In this document: positions 20,608 to 28,443 of the stretch, piece by piece
How positions within the stretch are numbered: position 1 is the first letter of the stretch
Layout: every line of letters starts with the position of its first letter
NCBI RefSeq assembly: GCF_000003605.2
Contig: NW_003112475.1
Coordinates: 92,542-120,984 of the forward strand
Length of the DNA stretch: 28,443 nt
Direction: 5' to 3'
DNA from: Saccoglossus kowalevskii
Lineage: Eukaryota; Hemichordata; Enteropneusta; Harrimaniidae
Made by a program: the position numbers and the translations under genes
The notes under the pieces: model-generated
Seen by the model: the letters and a program-made list of their open reading frames with translations, nothing else
What the model was told of the DNA's origin: nothing
The model's database searches: none

Positions 20608-23577
20608 GTTTGTAAATTTCTTCTAACTTTTCTCCAATATACAATAGAATTGTCATTTTTTGATTTGCATTTCTCCTCACGTTGTTATTCTCCTTCTGTT
20701 TCCACCAACTAACAGGATATAAGGCCATGTAGTATATACCAACGAAGATACACTGATTGCAAATGTAAGTGGTAGTACCAGTACACATGTTTAAGGGTCA
20801 ACCAATTGTAAAACCTGGGGGTGGGATGGTTGTTGCTGTCTTAGTTACCAAATCATTAATTTAGAAAGATTAAAAAAATTGTATGTTTATGTCAGCTGAC
20901 TTTATACCAATTTCTGTTTGTTGAGACTAATTTGTAAAAAATAATAATAATCACAATCAGAGGTACATTACTTGGGGTTTGTAACTACGGTGACATGATA
21001 CCAAGATCCCGTCACAATCTCGCTCTCGCATAAGCATTCCAACTCAGAAAAATGCGAATGCGCATGCCCGAGATAACTAGGATACTGCCCAGGTGGATCA
21101 AAATAGCTGCCCACGATATGACGGATTACGAGAACTATATTTTCTGTACATTTTCGATGTATTACATTTTTCACTATGATAGTGACAAGAAAAGTTTTAT
21201 TTTTTCATTACAAACCTTGAACATTGATATGTGTCATGCCAGAAGGTCGTAGCCTCAGTCTCGCTATCTAAGAGAAGAGACTTGAATGGGATCTTGACAT
21301 GATGTCACCATACAGTACTATGCGAGTTGCAAACCCCAAGTAATGTACCTCTGTCACAATATATTGTACATATGCTCTGCATGCTGGTAATATTTAATGC
21401 ATTCATATGATACATACACAGTGTTATTGCCATAGATCCACAGCTTTTCATTAGTAAACGATATTTGGTCAACTGCAGCTATGAATCCTCTTGTGGTAAA
21501 TACGAGTCACCGTGCATGATTTATCTTTATGAACTGGATAAAGCTTTTTCCACCACCCTTGGTCTTATATGATGGAATATCTTTTAGTTTTTCATTTATT
21601 TCAGTTATTAATCTCATCTCTGTCATTTATGTAAACATTAGCAGTGCAGAGTTGTTGCTTGTGATGATAATACGTGTCAACATTATAGAAATTGGTTGCT
21701 ACTATCATAGCTCAAATGTAGTTAGATTTCGGACCTACGGTAAATATATTTATGAAACTGACAACTAGTTGAGATTTGTTGAGAAAGTGAATTGTGTCAT
21801 TAATTGGTAGCTATTTATTATCAACATCCCAACAGCTTTACTGTGTTTTTATTTTTCAGCAATTGCAAACTTTCTCCACTCTTTCTATGTGTACGGAAAG
21901 AAGCCAAACTGTGAACAATTTAAACTAGATTACAATATTTGTAAAATTTGGGACAATACTGGATCTAAAGAAGCAAAGGTAAAAATAAATATTTTGTCCA
22001 TGTAATAATTGCAGTATTTTTAATATATATTTCATAACTCAGAAAACAGAAATACTAATCTCTCAAGATTAATTGAGATTGATGTTTTGTTGCAAGACTG
22101 TTTTGGAAATCTCTAAGTTACTTTATTATAAATTCAGCTGTTTATAAAAAATAAGCATTTCTGAACCCAATAAGCTATTTTCATAAATGAGATATTTGTT
22201 TGATGCTACTGCCTTTAATTTAATTATATGTTTGCACACAAGGTGTGCTAATTAGTCCCCGTTTGGACGAAGTCCGAAAACGGGGACTTATAATTCGGTC
22301 TCCGTCCGTGCGTCCGTGCATCTGTGCGTCTGTGCATCCGTGCGTCCGTCCAGAGTCATATCTCAGAATCCCTTGGACCGATTCTGTTCATTCTTTGCCT
22401 GTGCCTAGTACTTTATGTGGGACATATGCACATGCAGTGGTTTAGCGATTCGATTCAAAATGGACGACTGGCAGCCATCTTTTTTTTTGAAAATGTTGTA
22501 TTTTGGACATGTTTTGTCAGTTTTCATTCAAACTTGGTACATAGATTATACATGTTAGGATACATGTCCATGACGATTTATTTCACAATTGGATCAAAGA
22601 TGGCCGACTGGCAGCCATCTTGTTTTTTGAAAATGTTGTATTTTGGACTTTGTCAGTTGTCATTCATACTTGGTACAAAGATTATACATGTTAGGATACC
22701 TATCTATGACGATTTATTTCGCAATTGGATCAAAGATGATTGACTGGCAGGCATCTTGTTTTGTTTTTTTATGCAGTATCTTGGACGTGATCTGTCAGTT
22801 TTCATTCAAATTTGGCACATACATGTACTTTATACATGTTAGGATGCATGTTTATGACAATTTGTTTCAAAATCTGGTCAAGGATGGCCGATTGACAGCC
22901 ATCTGACTTTTTGGCCTTACTGCTATATTTCCACAATTTATGTACACATACATCATACATATCCGTGTGTTTCATAATCAGATCAAAGATGGCCGAATAA
23001 TGGCTGTTTTTATTTTTGGCCATATTACTACTACAATGAACTCGTGTTTTGATGTAAATAAACAATCTGTTGCATACGCCACTTGGAACTCAAGTTTCAA
23101 GGACACGCTTGCGACAACCCCTCCGGTTTAATATGACGAGCACAAAGAGAACTTTCAAAAATTTAACGAGGACTGTGTCATTTTCAATGACTTGTTACTA
23201 TAATGACATTATTTAAATTTCAGTAAATTATGTTCCCTGGTCTATGATCACCACAAACTAGTGTAATATGAAACCTTTCACTTTTTTATGATCACCACAA
23301 ATAACACCTGTGGTAATAATAATCTTTTCACTGTTTCATGATCACCACAAATATCATATCTGGTAATAAGAAATCATTAAATTTTTATGTTGTGAAAATG
23401 AGCATGTCTGTTTTGACTTTACAGGATACACTTCTAGAAAATGAGAGAAGACGAAATGAGGAGAATAACAAACATAAGCATGTATGGGAAATGAGGACGT
23501 CACCTCCCTCTGATTGGCATAAACCATTAAAAGAAGTGGAACAAGCTGCAAAAAATAATTCAGAGGAAATTTTGTAA
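20572..23577 (+). CDS. C22orf39: PANTS / C22orf39-like protein (UPF0545, Pants/Emi1-like family), complete, four exons
   Basis: Joined from 20572-20607, 20716-20764, 21860-21978 and 23425-23577: 357 nt, 118 residues, all GT-AG, phases matching. Human C22orf39 (PANTS) is 105 aa in its main form. Conserved features are RPCSIYQRRYTDCKS, FLHSFYVYGKKPNCEQ and the C-terminal SDWHKPL, which correspond to RPCEAYR, FLHHYYVHGERPACEQW and PDWHLPL in human. The four cysteines, at residues 17, 27, 46 and 56, have twin CX9C spacing. In human the protein is called a synaptic plasticity regulator; the yeast relative Emi1 is a twin-CX9C protein linked to mitochondria. There is no signal peptide or membrane segment. 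The start is the first ATG after an in-frame TAG at 20552-20554. Confidence 0.92.
20716..20764 (+). CDS. C22orf39: PANTS-like gene exon 2
   Basis: A 49-nt exon with acceptor CCACCAACTAACAG and donor GTAAGT. It encodes DIRPCSIYQRRYTDCK, which carries the first CX9C pair, and leaves one base over. It is too short for ordinary ORF searches and was recognised by homology to RPCEAYR...CRS of the human protein. Confidence 0.88.
20951..20957. repeat. Target site duplication, left copy
   Basis: TCACAAT directly before the left inverted repeat of the MITE; an identical copy follows its right end. Confidence 0.75.
20958..21353. mobile_element. MITE, 396 bp, with 24-bp perfect terminal inverted repeats
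   Basis: Ends are perfect inverted repeats of 24 bp starting CAGAGGTACATTACTTGGGG. Similarity extends further inward (GGTGACAT...AAGATCCC on both arms). TCACAAT flanks it at 20951-20957 and 21354-21360, a 7-bp target duplication. There is no transposase. The CAGAGG terminus is hAT-like, though hAT elements usually make 8-bp duplications, so the superfamily is uncertain. It sits in intron 2 of the PANTS-like gene. Confidence 0.85.
21354..21360. repeat. Target site duplication, right copy
   Basis: TCACAAT directly after the right inverted repeat of the MITE, matching 20951-20957. Confidence 0.75.
21860..21978 (+). CDS. C22orf39: PANTS-like gene exon 3
   Basis: A 119-nt exon with acceptor TATTTTTCAG and donor GTAAAA. 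It encodes IANFLHSFYVYGKKPNCEQ and DYNICKIWDN, carrying the second CX9C pair, and ends in phase 0. Confidence 0.92.
22250..23000 (+). mobile_element. Hairpin-headed non-autonomous repeat with internal tandem units
   Basis: It begins with a hairpin at about 22253-22285 (GTCCCCGTTTGGAC, loop GAA, then GTCC and AAACGGGGAC, with one bulged base). A CCGTCCGTGCGTCCGTGCAT-type simple repeat follows (about 22300-22351). Then comes CATATCTCAGAATCCCTTGG, and four to five diverged 110-150 bp units. Each unit has ATGGCCGACTGGCAGCCATC or a variant near 22460, 22600, 22735, 22883 and 22987, and several have TTCATTCAAACTTGGTACAT. No protein is encoded. It sits in intron 3 of the PANTS-like gene. The right end is not clear. 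Confidence 0.7.
23244..23390. repeat. Three-copy degenerate tandem repeat
   Basis: ATGATCACCACAAA starts at 23244, 23288 and 23338, each followed by a similar GTAATA...CTTTTCAC-type stretch. Steps are 44 and 50 bp. It lies just upstream of the last PANTS-like exon. Confidence 0.6.
23425..23577 (+). CDS. C22orf39: PANTS-like gene exon 4 (terminal)
   Basis: A 153-nt terminal exon with acceptor TTGACTTTACAG and stop TAA at 23575-23577. It encodes DTLLENERRRNEENNKHKH followed by the conserved WxMRxSPPSDWHKPL tail. Upstream in-frame ATGs at 23338 and 23398 are intronic. Confidence 0.9.
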   Translation, partial: DTLLENERRRNEENNKHKHVWEMRTSPPSDWHKPLKEVEQAAKNNSEEIL

Positions 23578-23698
23578 CATTTTATTAGACTGAAAATACT
23601 TGTCCTGGCAGTTAAGGACCATAGTTTATAATTTAAATGGTACTTTAGACAATCATAGTTTTAACTAAATGCCTACTAGCAAGAAACTTATAAATGAT

Positions 23699-23704
23699 AA
23701 TAAA
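23699..23704 (+). terminator. Polyadenylation signal of the PANTS-like gene
   Basis: AATAAA lies 122 nt after the stop codon, the first such hexamer downstream, in an AT-rich 3'UTR. The cleavage point is not visible but would be expected near 23,715-23,730. Confidence 0.65.
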
Positions 23705-24461
23705 TCTTTTTTATAAAAACAAACATGTTTTCTATGTATTTTTCCATGAATAAGAAAACAACTGGTACATTTATTGGGGTTTGAATGGGTGGCAGGAATG
23801 TGTTAGATTTTAGTCTCACCCTCCCAACTATACACCCCCCATCTCACATAAAACTACTTTGCATGTATCCAAAACTTCTCATTTGTCCTCTCTTCCTTTG
23901 ATCCATGAGTTGCTCACATTACATGTTCTGATCTTGTTTCAAAAGAATTTTGAAATTATTATCTTTCACTTGTGGTACATCTCCAATGTTAGTACTGGTA
24001 GTTTTAGAACCATCCATTGACATGCTCTGTACACTTCACATAATGCTACAGGAAAAGCACATATGATATAATGATGAGAAACCAAGTTCCTAAACACAAG
24101 TCCTATTTTCACAATTTTTTGCAATTCTGTTTCCAAATTAGCTATTGGGGTTTATAAACCCATTTTTGAGATCAGGGTCAATTTTTCTTGTTGGGATATC
24201 ATGACTCGGTTGTACTATATATTCACAGTCAGCTGGCATCGGTGTCGCTGGGTGTATATGTATAACCAAAAAATATAAAATACAATAGGAATACCGGTAC
24301 TGATAAAATGTATAATAGTTTGGCTTATTTAAAATGAGGTCCAGGACGCATTTTTCAAAACTTTTGGGGTTTTATCCAATGTTCTTGCCGCGGAATACGT
24401 TTCTACATCCCCTAAAAACAAAATTAACGTAGTATTAATCGTCGAGGGCGCACTTTTCAAA
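23705..24461. other. Intergenic, PANTS-like gene to MRPL44
   Basis: About 750 bp. AT-rich until about 24,340, then more CpG (CCGCGG at 24389, GTCGAGGGCGC near 24441), consistent with an MRPL44 promoter. No TATA box at a useful distance. Confidence 0.55.
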
Positions 24462-24472
24462 ATGGCGGCGAC
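24458..24472 (+). promoter_or_regulatory. YY1-type motif over the MRPL44 start codon
   Basis: CAAAATGGCGGCGAC contains ATGGCGGC, the YY1 core, with the initiator ATG inside it. This arrangement is common in vertebrate nuclear genes for mitochondrial and ribosomal proteins; its use here is inference. Confidence 0.45.
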
Positions 24473-24567
24473 TGTGGCATGTACATGTGCATATCGTTCC
24501 AAGACTTTTAATTTAGTTCGCCAAATAAGAAGTGGAATTCTCTGGACCTCGAACCCATTTCTCACAG
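24462..24567 (+). CDS. MRPL44: MRPL44 exon 1 (start, targeting peptide)
   Basis: A 106-nt coding part ending one base into a codon at donor GTTAGT. The ATG is embedded in AAAATGGCGGC, a YY1-type motif. The 35 residues include several Arg/Lys and no Asp/Glu, as in mitochondrial presequences. Confidence 0.75.
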
Positions 24568-26551
24568 GTTAGTAATATACATTTCCGAACACCGACTGGT
24601 GATGCTGATATGACCGGGATTTACACAAACCGGAATCAGAGTTTGACGAGGGCAGGTCAATCCACAAACCATGGAGCTATTACATAAAGTACGTGGAGCT
24701 CTCATAGTTGAAGTGTACTCGGATGCGCCGATGTTTTGACCCTTATTTTCACGATCGAGCCGATCTTTTTGACTTCCAATTTTAAAATGTTCGACCATTT
24801 CCACAAAGACGCTATTTTTTTTAGCCAAAAAGCGCCCTCAACTTAGATCCTTTAGGGTCCAGGTTTTCAACTGGCTGGGGAGTAAACCCCCTTCCCCCAC
24901 ATTGAGTCAATGAATTATGTGGCAAAATCTGACAGATGTTGAATACAGTGGTAGTTATATATTTTTTTTTAAATTAATTAGACATTACTATAATAGAAAC
25001 TAAATCAATCTCTGATAATTATATTGATTTCAATATATTGACAAAATAAGAACTCTGCATAAGTCAACAAAGCCAGGTAATTTATAAATTATTAGAAACT
25101 TAGCACAAGTGGAAGTTACACATAGAACGAAAATGCGCGGTGACTGTTCAAATTTGTGACTGACTGAAGCGTCATAGTAACAGAATAGAGTGGTGCGTCT
25201 CTCCAGCTAATTAAATTGACTCCATTCATTTGTATGTGTTAGTATAAGCATGACATTGACTTGACTGGATTATTTTTGTATTTATAAACAACCTCCTTCA
25301 AAGCAAAAGCAAAATCATCCCAACTGCATCTACAATCTGCAAGAAAACCATAGCTATTAAATATATATATTTGATTAATGCTATGAACAATGTTGGATGC
25401 TTTGGGGTCATGCAGTCAGTTGGCATGTTTGAACTGGAGTGTAGAAAGAAAGAGGAAGTTGTGAAACCACACTTATGGACCTTCTTGTTTACAGAAAATC
25501 CAAGCCAAAAACCTAACACCCACACCCTCTTCTCCTCATTATTATATTCATAGATTCTAAAGTGCGTCATGTTGCAAGATGGTATCGTCCATATATGTGG
25601 TATTTAGAAAAATTGAAAAAGAAAGCAGAGAGGAAATTTGGAGTTCCCCTGCCAGTGCCAAGATCTGAACATACAGAACTTCCATGGTAAGTGTTGAATT
25701 GTTTGCTGTGAAAATTGTTTGTATTCATTTGTTTACCTGTACACCAGTTTAATTTCAACAAAAAATGTTTTTTTAATTAATTTTGTGCTTAGTACTCACA
25801 GTAAACATTTCACTGAGTTTTTGACACAGGGTCACAGTGATTGTTTCAAATTGTGAACATTTCTACATGCATTTCCAAAAGATTAACAATTGTGTTAATG
25901 ACTCAAAGCACACAATGGGAGACTATACAGTTAGTGTGTGTGTGTATATATAGGTTTGTGTGTCTGTTCTACTGTTATCTCAAGAACCACTCATGATTTT
26001 GATGAAATTTAGTACATGGATGTGTTCTCATTAATACGCATAATTCTAAAGAACTATTGCAGATAGAAATGTGCAACCATTGCTAAGATTAACTCATTGG
26101 TTAAGAGATGTAACTAATGTATCATGTGACCTCAATAATATGTATAATTGTAATATTTTGTGAACTTATACAGATAGATACATGCTTCCAATGTTATAAT
26201 GAAAAATTATTAAGAAAATAAAAAACAATTGATTATAGCTTACGAAAATACCCCCTTGTCGATCCTCTAAAGACTTGTTTCTGTGACTTGTTTCTACCAG
26301 TGAAACTCAAATTTTTTTTGTGTGTGTGTGCATATAACATTAACTTTTTTTTTGTTTAATCAGGGACTATGACAGTGAACTGTATGCTTTCAGTCAGCGA
26401 TTGAGTGAAGATTTCAATGTAGAGACGTTGAGGGCGGCATTCAACCATCGGGAATACACAGAAGATGAAGCTGCTAAGAGAAGAGAATTGAGAATGGATG
26501 AAAACATACCATTATTAAATATACCAGACAATGAGGAACTAGCTGAAAAAG
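24462..26551 (+). CDS. MRPL44: Mitochondrial ribosomal protein mL44, 5' part (three exons)
   Basis: Joined from 24462-24567, 25554-25686 and 26364-26551 with GT-AG borders and matching phases (1, 2, 1), giving 142 residues of about 330 expected. mL44 is a large-subunit mitoribosome protein with an RNase III-like fold and a dsRNA-binding region. Exon 1 is basic and Ser/Thr-rich with no acid (MAATVACTCAYRSKTF...), as expected for a mitochondrial presequence. Recognition comes from WDYDSELYAFSQRLSEDF, then EDEAAKRRELRMDENIPLL and NIPDNEELAEKG, which align with WDYHAEIQAFGHRLQENF, SEEAKRQQLGIE and NQELSEQG of human MRPL44. The rest of the RNase III-like part and the dsRBD are not found before the right edge. 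Confidence 0.88.
24568..25553 (+). other. MRPL44 intron 1
   Basis: 986 bp. The first 280 bp are CpG-rich and open on the minus strand (24562-24828, 88 codons), with no recognised product. The rest is AT-rich. Confidence 0.65.
25554..25686 (+). CDS. MRPL44: MRPL44 exon 2
   Basis: A 133-nt exon with acceptor TATTCATAG and donor GTAAGTG. It encodes DSKVRHVARWYRPYMWYLEK, then KKKAERKFGVPLPVPRSEH, entering after one base and leaving two. The basic, proline-containing stretch before the conserved Trp matches the human layout. Confidence 0.85.
25898..26200 (+). mobile_element. Diverged inverted relative of the 10-kb hairpin repeat
   Basis: CACACAATGGGAG, a GT/TA tract, then TATCTCAAGAACCACTCATG and GAAATTTAGTACATGGATG read as the reverse complement of the hairpin end of the 9915-10830 repeat. 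The hairpin is shorter and the internal units fade after about 26,160. It lies in intron 2 of MRPL44. Confidence 0.55.
26364..26551 (+). CDS. MRPL44: MRPL44 exon 3 (last exon found)
   Basis: A 188-nt exon with acceptor TTTGTTTAATCAG and donor GTACAT. It carries the most conserved part seen (DYDSELYAFSQRLSEDFNVE to NEELAEKG). The frame stays open to a TAA at 26686-26688, so a read-through 3' end is possible, but conservation to human stops at the donor. Confidence 0.85.
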
Positions 26552-26788
26552 GTACATTTGAATTCAAACCCCCAGTCATAAAAGTGCAAAAAAATGAGGA
26601 TGATTATTTAAATGAAGACAATCTCAAAGATTTCTGCACTTGCTTTCATTATATAAAATATTTACAAATATGCAAATTACTTCATTAAAAGCCTTTATTA
26701 GGTTTGGGAACAATTTCTGAAATTTTCATGGCATCACATAAAAATACAGAGCTCTCATTTTGAACAAGAGGTCTGGCTAATATTTCGT

Positions 26789-26806
26789 ATGACCATATAT
26801 GGTCAT
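26789..26806. promoter_or_regulatory. 18-bp palindrome holding a CArG box
   Basis: ATGACCATA followed by TATGGTCAT; the centre CCATATATGG at 26793-26802 is a perfect SRF-type CArG consensus. Function is unsupported beyond the match. Confidence 0.35.
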
Positions 26807-27089
26807 GTAATCTCATTAATATGCACAATAACTAGGGAAATATTCCGGGTCAGGGACATCTCAAGGCTCCAGGTCAAGGTCATCTCAAGATCACATGTCA
26901 CTTTGACATTACATGTTATCTAACTTTGTCATTCTCAATTCAGTCACATGTACAGTAACCAAATAATGCAAAAATTTAGCAAAAGTTTCAGCTTATGAAA
27001 TATGCGATATGACCTTCCAGTGACCATTGCCACAATTACTAAACTGTAATAGATAACACTTCTCCTATCCACCTAGTAAGGGAAGAGTA

Positions 27090-27220
27090 GGAAATCAAAC
27101 GGGCAGTGCACCGCGTTCATTACCGCGGTGTACCGCAGAACGCCGGGGAGAGCCGCGGACTGCTTATAATTAGGGGCCTCTACTGCTGTACCGGTCACAA
27201 CCGTGGTCCTCGGTAATGTG
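27090..27220. repeat. GC-rich island with nested inverted repeats
   Basis: GTGCACCGCG pairs with CGCGGTGTAC across a short loop. CATTACCG near 27118 pairs with CGGTAATG near 27212. CpG is frequent in contrast to the AT-rich flanks. It could be a promoter island or a small foldback element; no coding frame is recognised. Confidence 0.5.
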
Positions 27221-27543
27221 TGAAATACGTACTTAACAGTTTCTTTGTTATTCCACGAGACATTGTTTTAAAATCCGATGCTGTAAATGAATACGATATG
27301 TGCGCTTGTTTAGTATTTAGTACATGTATTTAGCGTCAATTTCCAAAGTGATACGATACAATTTTTCATGGTACATGTAGGTATACCTTTATTACACTGG
27401 AATAAAGTCTACAATTGAAAAGAGGACGATTTACAAAGTTTCAGCGTATCCAAGCCGTATCCTGGTTCTTGATTGATTTGGCAGTATCATGTTCACCATT
27501 TGTGTCACACTCCAGAAAAAATGGCCAGCAAACGAGAAACTAA

Positions 27544-27714
27544 TCAAAACAGGTCAGGCTGTCTGCATTGCACTGACAATGACATGATTATTTTCTGTTT
27601 CATAAATCTTGCCTTGCGCATGTATTCTTGGTTGACAGAATCTTCTTTAAACAAAAGACGATATTTTTCTGTTACATGTTCGTGTTCCATGGTACTCGTG
27701 AGTGTGAAAGGCAT
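27544..27714 (-). CDS. Unrecognised short ORF, 56 codons, possibly a first coding exon
   Basis: Starts MPFTLTSTMEHEHVTEKYRL, and the middle (LLFKEDSVNQEYMRKARF) is charged and looks coding. The ATG has A at -3, and the second ATG (residue 9) has a strong context. CpG-bearing sequence lies upstream (27,730-27,900). Possible donors are GTAACA after residue 13 and GTGCAA near the end, so the true exon could be shorter. I do not recognise the family, and no further exon was found to the left. It could be chance. Confidence 0.3.
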   Translation of the reverse strand: MPFTLTSTMEHEHVTEKYRLLFKEDSVNQEYMRKARFMKQKIIMSLSVQCRQPDLF

Positions 27715-28243
27715 TTTGAATGAATAATTATTGAGTTTATGATACCGTACGATAACGCTAGCTGGCTCGATTAGAATTTCATTGCGCGTAAACCGCTGAG
27801 GTCATTGCCCGTTACTGTGCCAATCGCACGTAGTTCAAAAGCACCTGACGTTGTTTTGTTTTTTTCACTCGAAATGTAAGCGATCGAATACTCTGCGTTC
27901 AAAGTACGCTGCCCCTAGTTTGAAATTACAGTAAATTGTAACGCATGGATTTTATTTACATGAAATTTAGTTTATTTCAAAATGATATAGATGTCAAACC
28001 ATAATTATTATTATTTGAAATGTTGTTTCTTGACTTGACTTTTCTGGCTTTAATGTTTTGTGTGTGCGTGTTTGTTTACAATATCATTATCAACAACAGT
28101 TATTCAGTGGCCCTGTCTCTGAGGCAATGGTGAAATATTCACAATCAGAACGTTAAAAATTTTTACGTAGGCAACGCAGAGCCAGTAAAAATTTGCATAA
28201 TGGGATGTGTATAATAACAAGGTCAACGCACGGAGTGCGAATG

Positions 28244-28257
28244 GTCACCATGGTAAC
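28244..28257. promoter_or_regulatory. RFX-type X-box
   Basis: GTCACCATGGTAAC fits the full RFX consensus GTNRCC-N2-RGYAAC. Such sites are typical of ciliary gene promoters. The target would be a gene starting to the right of the window or the minus-strand ORF at 27714; neither is established. Confidence 0.45.
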
Positions 28258-28443
28258 AACCCACTTGTTCAGCGTGTGACTTGGGGTTAAACTTGGGCCA
28301 AGGTTTATTAGATTAGTCAGTTTCGCCAAGAAGTGCGCTATTTTTTTCGCTGATCACTCAGTTGTTGTAGTATATATTGTAGCACAAAGTGTGTGACACT
28401 CCCTCTTCGCCTTCGGCTTGCTTTTCCTACTTTGTGCATGGTC

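Larger units (their letters stand above)
26552..28443. other. No recognised exon; MRPL44 intron 3 or flank
   Basis: Besides the features listed separately, 26,842-26,892 has repeated GGTCA...CATCTCAAG words (AGGTCAAGGTCATCTCAAG and a diverged copy). The right end has CGCACGGAGTGCG (hairpin) near 28227-28239. No continuation of the mL44 protein was found. Confidence 0.5.

Noticed and set aside
20453-20788. 111-codon minus-strand ORF over the PANTS-like 5' exons
   Set aside because: Antisense to exons that have homology support. Part may be GOLGA3 leader, but the protein is unrecognised.
22245-22906. Three overlapping plus-strand ORFs (66, 139 and 87 codons)
   Set aside because: They are read-through of the hairpin-headed repeat, with repeated peptide units dictated by the tandem DNA; not protein genes.
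27473-27727. 84-codon plus-strand ORF
   Set aside because: No similarity to the missing mL44 region; the minus strand at the same place looks more coding.

Overview
The window is animal nuclear DNA. It is AT-rich, has split genes with GT-AG introns, and is dense in minisatellites and short non-autonomous repeats. Gene content points to a metazoan, and the repeat style (hairpin-headed elements with internal tandem units, many ACATGTA words) is the kind seen in marine invertebrates. I cannot assign a phylum or species from the sequence.

Three genes are recognised by reassembling exons whose splice sites and reading phases agree. (1) A GOLGA3 (golgin-160) orthologue on the minus strand has nine coding exons from 18096 down to 3582. 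They give 1,683 codons without a stop, and the 3' end was not found. (2) A complete four-exon gene for a PANTS/C22orf39 (UPF0545, Pants/Emi1-like) protein lies on the plus strand at 20572-23577. It encodes 118 residues with a twin CX9C pattern. (3) The 5' half of MRPL44 (mitochondrial ribosomal protein mL44) is on the plus strand from 24462, with three exons visible and the rest missing to the right.

Layout. 1-3581: no recognised gene, either the last GOLGA3 intron or 3' flank. 3582-18096: GOLGA3 coding exons; the introns carry a run of diverged ~100-160 bp repeats ending in a hairpin (about 9,915-10,830), a 62-bp minisatellite (13,267-13,838) and a 68-bp minisatellite (14,357-14,764). 18,156-20,399: probable 5'UTR intron of GOLGA3, holding the 3' end of a decayed non-LTR retrotransposon. 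About 20,400-20,572: probable shared promoter between GOLGA3 (leftward) and the PANTS gene (rightward), with an ETS-type site. 20,572-23,710: PANTS gene, with a 396-bp MITE in intron 2 and a hairpin-headed repeat in intron 3. 24,462-26,551: MRPL44 exons 1-3, with an inverted relative of the 10-kb repeat in intron 2. 26,552-28,443: no recognised gene, but a GC-rich inverted-repeat island, an RFX-type X-box and an unrecognised 56-codon minus-strand ORF.

The three genes do not form a pathway. GOLGA3 acts at the Golgi, MRPL44 in the mitochondrial ribosome, and the twin-CX9C pattern of the PANTS protein suggests, by inference, a mitochondrial or oxidative-folding link. The most notable material is the repeat content and the promoter architecture; I see no prokaryote-like system, CRISPR array or operon.
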